Shown here piece by piece: positions 36,701-45,700 of a stretch of DNA of 64,000 nucleotides. Below the pieces are notes generated by a model. That model made no database searches and was not told the origin of the DNA. It saw only the letters and a program-made list of their open reading frames with translations. Made by a program: the position numbers and the translations under genes. Origin of the DNA: WTGU01 sp965200925 (GTDB taxonomy: Bacteria > Pseudomonadota > Alphaproteobacteria > UBA828); contig OZ241738.1 of assembly GCA_965200925.1 (NCBI GenBank), forward strand, positions 1,364,001 to 1,428,000, in the 5' to 3' direction. How positions within the stretch are numbered: position 1 is the first letter of the stretch; the number at the start of each line of letters is the position of its first letter.

Positions 36701-39700
36701 AACCCCTCCGCCGGCAACCGCAACTACACGGTCTCGGTGGCGGTGGACGCGGCGGCCACGGCCGACGCGGGCTACGACGGGCTGGCGGCGGCGACGGTGT
36801 ACGCGGTCAACGCGGACGACGAGTACGGGCTGGACGTGGGCGCGGTGGCGGGGCAGGCAACGGAGGCGGGCGGACAGGCGACGTTCACGGTGGCGTTGCG
36901 GACGCAGCCCTCGGCGGCGGTGACGGTGGCGGTGTCGAGCCGGGATGCGGGCGAGGGGACGGTGGAGCCTTCGTCGCTGACCTTCGCCGCGGCGGCCTGG
37001 AGCACGGGGCAGACGGTGACGGTGACGGGGGTCCAGGACCCGGTCGACGACGGGACGGTGACCTGGCAGGTGCGCCTCGATTCGTCGAGCGGGGATGCGG
37101 ACTACGCCGGCGTCGGCGACGTGGACGTGCCGGTGACCACCGCGGACGACGACGGCCCGCCGGGGGTGACCCTGGCGCTGGACACCGCGACCCTGGACGA
37201 GAGCGGCGCTGCGACGGTGGCGACGGTGAGCGCGACGCTCTCGCACCCCTCCGGCGCGGCGACGACGGTGACGGTGAGCGCGGGGACGGCGTGGACGGCG
37301 GGCTCGGACGCGGCCATCGTCATCGCGGCGGGGGCGACGGCGAACGCCTCGGACACGGCGACGGTGGTGGCGGCGGACAACGCGACGGACGAGCCGGACC
37401 GGACGGGCACGGTGACCGCGACCATCGCCAACGACCGGGCGGCGGCGGATTCGACGACGATGACGGTGACGGGGGCGACGCTGACGGTGCGCGACGACGA
37501 CGCGGCGCCGGGGGTGACGCTGGCGCTGGCCCCGGCGTCGGTTTCGGAGAACGGCGGCATTGCGACGGTGAGCGCGACGCTCTCGAACCCGTCGTCGGAG
37601 CCTTCGACGGTGACGGTGGCGGCGGTTTCCGGTTCCTACACGGTGGGCACGGACGCGACCATCACGATCGCGGCGGGCGCCACCACGGCGGCGGCAGACA
37701 CGGTGCTGGTGACGGCCGTGGACGATGCGATCCACCAGGGCGCGGCCGGGCGCAGCGCGACGGTGACGGCGGCGCTGACCAACGGCCAGGGCGCGGGGGC
37801 GGTGACGGGGGCGGCGCTGACCTTGAGCGACGACGAGACGCTGCCGACAGCGGCGCTCGTGTTGTCGTCTTCGTCGATTACGGAGACGGGCGGGGTCTCC
37901 ACGGTGACGGCGACGCTCTCCGGCCCGTCGAGTGCTGCGGTGACGGTGACTGTGGGAGCGGCCGCCGGGACCGGCGCGGTCGTGGACGACTTCACCCTGA
38001 GCACGGCGAAGACGCTGACCATCGCGGCGGGGGCGACGACGAGCACGGGCCTGGTGACGGTGACGGCGAACGGCAACGCGGTGGATTCGCCGAACAAGTC
38101 TGTGACGGTCTCGGGGACCGCGGCGGGCGGCAACAACGTGGCGAACCCGCCGAACGTGACGTTGACGCTGGAAGACGACGAGACGCTGCCGACGGTGGCG
38201 CTGGTGCTCTCGGCCTCGTCGATTTCGGAGACGGGCGGGGTCTCCACGGTGACGGCGACGCTCTCCGGCCCATCGAGCGAAGCGGTGACGGTGACGGTGG
38301 CTGTTGCTGCGGGGGCCGGGGCGGTCGCGGCGGACTTCACCCTGAGCACGGCGACGACGCTGACCTTCGCGGCCAACGCGACCACCAGCACGGGCTTGGT
38401 GACGGTGACGGCGAACGGCAACGACGTGGATTCGCCGAACAAGTCGGTGACGGTCTCGGGCGCGGCGGCGGGCGGCAACGGCGTCGCCAATCCGCCGAAC
38501 GTGACGCTGACGCTGGAGGACGACGACGCCTTGCCGACGGTGGCGCTGGCGCTCTCCTCCACGTCGATTACGGAGACGGGCGGGGTCTCCACGGTGACGG
38601 CGACGCTCTCCGGCCCATCGAGCGAAGCGGTGACGGTGACGGTGGCGGCGGCCGCGGGGACCGGCGCGGTCGCGGACGACTTCACCTTGAGCACGGCGGC
38701 GACGCTGACCTTCGCGGCCAACGCGACCACCAGCACGGGCTTGGTGACGGTGACGGCGAACGGCAACGACGTGGATTCGCCCAACAAGACGGTGACGGTT
38801 TCGGGAACGGCGGCGGGGGGCAACGGGGTCACGGCCCCGCCGAACGTGACGCTGACGCTGACGGACGACGATGCCTTGCCGACGGTTGCGCTGGCGCTCT
38901 CGGACTCGTCGATTACGGAGACGGGCGGCATCTCGACGGTGACGGCGACGCTTTCGGGCAAGTCGAGCGCCGCCGTGACGGTGACGGTGGCGGCCGCCGC
39001 GGGGAGCGGCGCGGTCGCGGCAGACTTCACCTTGTCGAGCACGAAGACTCTGACCATCGCGGCCGGGGCGACCACGAGCGCGGGCGAAGTGACGGTGAGG
39101 GCGAACGGGAACGCGGTGGATTCGCCGAACAAGTCTGTGACGGTTTCGGGCGCCGCGGCGGGCGGCAACGGGGTCTCGAATCCGTCCAACGTGACGCTGA
39201 CGCTGGAGGACGACGAGACGCTGCCGACGGTTGCGCTGGCGCTCACGCCGTCGTCGATTGCGGAGACGAACGGGGTGGCGACGGTGACGGCGCGGTTGTC
39301 GGGTGCGTCGAGCGCCGCGGTGACGGTGACGGTGGCTGCGGCCGCAGGGAGCGGCGCGGTCGCGGCCGACTTCACCCTGTCGGGCGCAACGACGCTGACC
39401 ATAGCGGCGGGATCGACGGAGAGCGCGGGCTTGGTGACGGTGACGGCGAACGGCAACGACGTCGATTCGCCCAACAAGCCGGTGACGGTCTCGGGAACCG
39501 CGGCGGGCGGCAACGGCGTCGCCAATCCGCCGGACGCGACGCTGACGCTGGCGGACGACGACGCCTTGCCGACGCTGGCGCTGGTGCTCACGCCCGCGAC
39601 CGTCGGCGAGAACGGCGGCGTCTCGACGGTGACGGCGACGCTCTCGGGCAAGTCGAGCGCGGCGGTGACGCTCACCGTGTCGGCCGCCCCGGTGGCGTCG

Positions 39701-42700
39701 ACGGGCGCGGTGTCGGGGGACTTCGCGCTGTCGAGCACGACGAAGCTGACCATCGCGGTCGGGGCCACCGTCAGCGCGGGCACGGTGACGGTGACGGCGC
39801 AGGACAACGCCGCCGACGAGCCGGACATCGAGGTGCGGGTGTCGGCGACGGCGGCGGGGGGCAACGGGGCGGCGGCGCCGGCGGCGGCGACGCTGACCAT
39901 CCGCGACGACGAGGGTCCGCCGACGGTGACGCTGGCGTTGACGCCTTCGACCATCGACGAGAGCGGGACGGGCAGCACGGCGTCGGTGACGGCGACGCTG
40001 AACCGGGTGTCGAGCGCGGCGACGACGGTCACGGTATCGGTCGCGCCGGTGGCCGCGACCGGCGCTGCGGCCGGCGACTACACGCTGTCGAGCGCGAACA
40101 CGCTGACCATCGCGGCCGGGGCGACGACCAGCAGCGGCACGGTGACGGTGGCTGCGGTGGACAACGACACCGATGCGCCGAACAAGCAGGCGACGGTTTC
40201 GGGGGCGGCGGTCAACGCCCAGAGCGTGCAGCAGCCGATCGCCCGGACGCTGACCATTACCGACGACGATGCCGCGCCGGACGCGACGCTGGCGCTGTCG
40301 TCTTCGTCGATCTCGGAGAACGGCGGCATGACGACGGCGACGGCGACGCTGAACCGGCGTTCGGCGCAGGCGACGACGGTGACGGTGCAGGCGGTGGCGG
40401 GGGCCTATTCGGTGGGCTCGGGGTCGGCGTCTCGGATCGTGATCGCGGCCGGGGCGACGTCGAGTCCAGACGGGGTGGCGCTCACGGCGGTGGACAACGC
40501 CGTGGACGCGGCGGACCGTCAGGTGACGGTGACGGCGGCGCTGGCCAACGGCCACGGCGTGGGCACGGTGTCCGGGGCTGCGCTGACGCTGACCGACGAC
40601 GACACGGCGGGGATCGCGGCGTCTCCGGCGACGTCGACCGGCTCGCGGCTGGAGACGACGGAGTCGGGGGGCACGGCCACGTTCACGGTGAAGCTGGCGA
40701 CGGAGCCGACGGGGGACGTGGAGATCGGCGTTGCGAGTTCGAACACGGCCGAGGGCACGGTGGGGCCGTCGACGCTCGCCTTCACGGCGAGCGACTGGAG
40801 CACGGCGCAGACGGTGACCCTGACCGGGGTGGACGATACCGCCGCCGACGGCAACCGGGACTACACGGTCACGCTGACCATCGACCAGACGAACACGGCG
40901 GACGCCAACTACGACGCGCTCCCGGCGGTCACCGTGTATGCGAGGAACCGCGACAACGAGTTCGGGCTGAACGTGGTGAGCGCGGTGAGCGGGCAGGCGA
41001 CGGAGGGCGGCGGGCAGGCCACCTTCACGGTGGCGCTGCGGACGCAGCCGACGGCGGCGGTGACGGTGTCGGTGTCGAGCCGGGATACGAGCGAGGGATC
41101 GGTCTCGCCGCCGTCGCTGACCTTTACGGGGGGCGCGACGGGGAACTGGAACACGGCGCAGACGGTGACGGTGACCGGGGTCCAGGACACCATCGACGAC
41201 GGGACGGTGACTTGGCAGGTGCGCCTCGATCCGGCGAGCGGGGATGCCGACTACAACACGTCGTCCGTTGAGGAGGACGTGTCCGTGACGACGACCGACG
41301 ACGACGGCCCGCCGGGGGTGACCCTGGCGCTGAACCCGGCGAGCGTCGCGGAGAGCGGGACGGGCAACGCGGCGACGGTGACGGCGCGGCTGTCGCACCC
41401 GTCGGGGGCGGCGACGACGGTGACGGTGACGGGGGTTTCCGGCTTCTACGCGGCGGGGACGGACGCGGCGATCATGATCCCGGCGGGGAGCACGCAGGCG
41501 GCCTCGGACACCGCGACGGTCGTGGCGGTGGACAACGCCACCGACGCGCCGGACCGGACGGGGACGGTGACGGCGTCGATCACCAACGCCCGGGCGGCGG
41601 CGGATTCGACGACGATGTCGGTGACGGGGGCGGCGCTGACGGTGCGCGACGACGACCCGGCGCCGGGGGTGGTGCTGTCGCTGAACCCGGCATCGGTTTC
41701 GGAGAACGGCGGGGCTTCGGCGGTGAGCGCGACGTTGTCGCATCCGTCGAGCGAGCCTTCGACGGTGACGGTGACGGCGGTTGCCGGGGCCTACACGGTG
41801 GGTTCGGACGCGACGATCACGATTGCGGCGGGATCGACGACGGCGGCTTCGGACACGGCGGCGATTGCGGGCGTGGACGACGACGTCCACCAGGGAACCG
41901 CGGGCCGCAGCGTGACGGTGACGGCGACGCTCACCAACGGCCAGGGGGCGGGCGCGGTGACGGGGGCGGCGCTGACCTTGACCGACGACGAGACGCTGCC
42001 TGTGGCGAGTCTGGTTCTGGGTCCGGCCTCAATCCCGGAGGAAGGCGGGGTGTCGACGGTGACGGCGCGGCTGTCGGGTCCGTCGAGCGCGGCGGTGACG
42101 GTGACGGTCGCAGCGGCGGCGGGGACGGGTGCGGTGTCGGGCGACTTCAGCCTGAGCACGGCCGCCACGCTGACCATCGCGGCGGGGGCGACGGCGAGTT
42201 CGGGCACGGTGACGATCCGGGCCAACGGCAACGCCGTGGCTTCGGGGAGCAAGCAGGTGACGGTTTCGGGGACGTCGGCAGGCGGCAACGGCGTGACGAA
42301 CCCGTCGAACGAGACGCTGACCATCACCGACGACGACACGCCGCAGACGACGCTGGCGCTGTCGTCCAACTCGATTGCGGAGAACGGCGGGGTGGCGACG
42401 GTGACGGCGACGCTGGACCGGCAATCGACCGTCGCGGTGACGGTGACGGTGGCTGCGGCGGCGGTTTCGCCAGCGGTTGCGGGCGACTTCACCTTGAGCA
42501 CGGCGACGACGCTGACCTTCGCGGCCAACGCGACGACGAGCACCGGCTTGGTGACGGTGACGGCGAACGACAACAGCACGGACGCGCCGAACAAGAGCGT
42601 GACCGTATCGGGCACGGCCGCCGACAGCCTCGGGCTGACCAACGACCCGCCATCGGTGACGCTGACGTTGACGGACGACGAGGGTGCGCCGGGGGTTGTG

Positions 42701-45700
42701 CTGTCGGTGAACCCGTCGTCGGTTGCGGAGAACGGCGGGACCTCGGCGGTGAGCGCGACGCTCTCGCATCCGTCGAGCCAGCCCTCGACGGTGACGGTGA
42801 CGGCGGTTGCCGGGGCTTACACGGTGGGTTCGGACGCGACGATCACGATTGCGGCGGGATCGACGACGGCGGCTTCGGACACGGCGGCGATCGCGGGCGT
42901 GAACGACGACGTCCACCAGGGAACAGCGGGCCGCAGCGTGACGGTGACGGCGACCTTGGCGAACGGCCAGGGCGCGGGCGCGGTGACGGGGGCGGCGCTG
43001 ACCCTGACCGACGACGAGACGCTGCCTGTGGCGAGTCTGGCTCTGGGGCCGTCGTCGGTTTCGGAGAACGGCGGGGTGTCGACGGTGACGGCGGCGCTGT
43101 CCGGTCCGTCGAGCCAAGCGACGACGCTGACGGTGTCGTCGTCGGCGGTGTCGTCGTCCGGCGCGGTTGCGGGGGACTTCACGCAGTCGGGGACGACGCT
43201 GACGATTGCGGCGGGGGCGACGACGAGCACCGGGGCGGTGACGGTGCGCGGCAACGACAACAACGTGGACGCAGATAACAAGTCTGTGACGGTGTCGGCG
43301 ACGGCGACGGGGGGCAACAGCGTCGCGAACCCGTCGCCGGTGACGCTGACGCTGACCGACGACGAGGCGACGGCGACGGCGACCCTGGTGCTGACGCCGT
43401 CGGCGATCCTCGAGAACGAGGAGGTTTCGACGGTGACGGCGCGTCTGTCGCACCCGGCGACGGAGGCGACGACCTTGACGGTGTCGACGGCGCCGGTGGC
43501 ACCGGCGGTGGCGGGTGACTTCACGCTGAGCTCGACCACCACGCTGACCATCGCGGCGGGCGGCACGACGAGCACCGGCCTGGTGACGATCACCTCGGAG
43601 GACAACGCGGTGGCTTCGGGGCGGAAGCAGGTGAGGGTGTCGGCGATGGCGGCGGGCGGGCGCATGGTGTCGGCGCCTTCGGACGCGACGCTGATCATCC
43701 GCGACGACGAGTTGGGGCTGGACGAGAGCGCGGCGAGCGGTCCGGTGACGGAGGGCGGCGGGACGGCGACGTTCACGGTGGCGCTGCAGACGCAGCCCTC
43801 GGCAGCGGTGACGGTGACGGTGACGAGCCTGGATGCGACCGAGGGTCGGGTGGAGCCTTCGTCGCTGACGTTCACGACGCAGAACTGGGAGACGGCGCAG
43901 ACGGTGACGGTGACCGGGGTGGACGACAATCTCCACGATGGCGACGTGACTTGGCAGGTGCGCCTCGACCCGTCGAGCGGCGATCCCGACTACGACGCCC
44001 TCGACCCCGTGGACGTGGACGTGACCACGACCGATGCCGCCCCGCCGACGGTGACGCTGGTGCTGGAGCCCTCGTCGATTACGGAGGACGGCGGGGTATC
44101 GACGGTGACGGCGACGCTCTTGCACCCGTCGGTTGAGACGACGGCGGTGACGGTGACGGCGGCGCCGGTATCCCCGGCGGTGGCAGGCGACTTCATGCTG
44201 AGCGCGGCCACCACGCTGACCATCGCGGCGGGCGACACGACGAGCACCGGCGTGGTGACGATCAGGGCGGAGGACGACGACGTCGACGCGGCCGCCGACA
44301 AGACGGTGACGGTTTCGGGGACCGCGGTGAACGATCGCGCCGTGGCGGACGGAACGACGATGACCGTGAAGGGCGCGACGCTGACCATCACCGACGACGA
44401 CGAGAAGGGTCTGACGTTCGCTCCGGCGGCGCTGGTTGCGGCGGGCGGCTCCGGCTCCTACACGGCGGTGCTGACCAGTAGGCCCACCGGGACCGTGACG
44501 GTGACGATCTCCTGGGACAACGACGACCTGAAGGTTTCTCCCTCCCTCCTGACGTTTGCGCCTTCGGAGTGGAACGGACCGCAGACGGTGACGGTGACGG
44601 GGGCCGCCGCCGGTGCCGAGGCGGTGTCGCTCGCGCACGCGGCGTCGGGCGGCGGCTATGACGGGGTAACGGAGGACCTGTGGGTTGCGGGGGAGGAGGC
44701 CAACGAGATCGAGACGACCGGCGCGGCGGGGACGAAGACCTATGTCGTGAACGGACAGCCGGTGACGGTGACGGAGGAGGCGGGCGTTCCTCCGGGTGTG
44801 AGGGTCGAGCCTCCGTCAGACCTCGACCACCTGCTGGAGGTGACGGTCAGGCCGTTGGACGACCCGGAGGCGGCGGCAGTGGTGGGGAGCGGGTACAGCG
44901 TGGGACCGGCGGAGGTGCGGGTGGCGGTGGACGTTGACGTCTCTCCGGCGGTGGCCGTGCGGCTGTGCCTGCCGGTGGACGACGATCTGCGGGGTGCGGC
45001 GGCGGGCCGGGAGCTGATTCTGTTCCATGACGGGAAACCGCTGCCAAGGAGACCGCACGACGACGAGGGCGCGCGGGTGTGCGCCGCCGACGTGGCGTCG
45101 TTCTCGCCGTTCGCGGTGGGATACGTGGACACGAAGCCGAGCTTCGACGTCGCGTCCCGGAAGACCTACACCTTCACGGTGGGCGAGGCGCAGTCGGAGA
45201 CGCTGCCGCAGGTGAAGGAGGGATTCGACGTCAAGGTGACCTACCGCCTGGAGCCGGCCTCCCCGCCCGGCCTGGAGGTGGGCAAGGACGCGGGCACCCT
45301 GTCGGGTACGCCGACCGAGCCGATGGAGGCGAGGCCCTATAGCTGGATCGCGCGGGACGTCGACGGCGACGAGAGCGATCCGATCGTCATCACCATTGAG
45401 GTGGTGTCGGACCTGGGCGCGGCGCGGGAGCGGCTCGCGGCGGTGAATCGGTCGATCCTGCCGGAGTTGTCGCGTGCGCAATGGGGGAGCGTGGTCGAGG
45501 CGGTGACGGGTCGCCTGGAGGCACCGGGGACGGGCGGCGGCATGGTGGCCTCCGTGGCGGAGGCGCTGAAGGCGCAGGAAGGGACGCAGGACGATCTGTC
45601 GTGGCGTGAGGCGCTGGCGGGGCGGACCTTCGCGCTCGGGTTGGGCGACGGCGACATCGATATCGGCGATTTCGACAGTCTGTACGGCGGCGGCGGTCAC

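Noticed and set aside
31474..41271. A plus-strand open frame of more than 3,200 codons inside the giant gene
   Set aside because: It is out of frame with the signal peptide, extremely rich in Arg, Gly and Asp, and arises because the repeated high-GC codons leave few stops in other frames.
35225..41890. A minus-strand open frame of more than 2,200 codons opposite the giant gene
   Set aside because: Composition is Arg/His-dominated with no domain pattern; it is the antisense shadow of the repeats.
37000..44400. Regularly spaced repeats resembling a CRISPR array
   Set aside because: The repeats are coding, about 270-300 bp apart, continuous in one frame and imperfect; there are no unique spacers and no cas genes.
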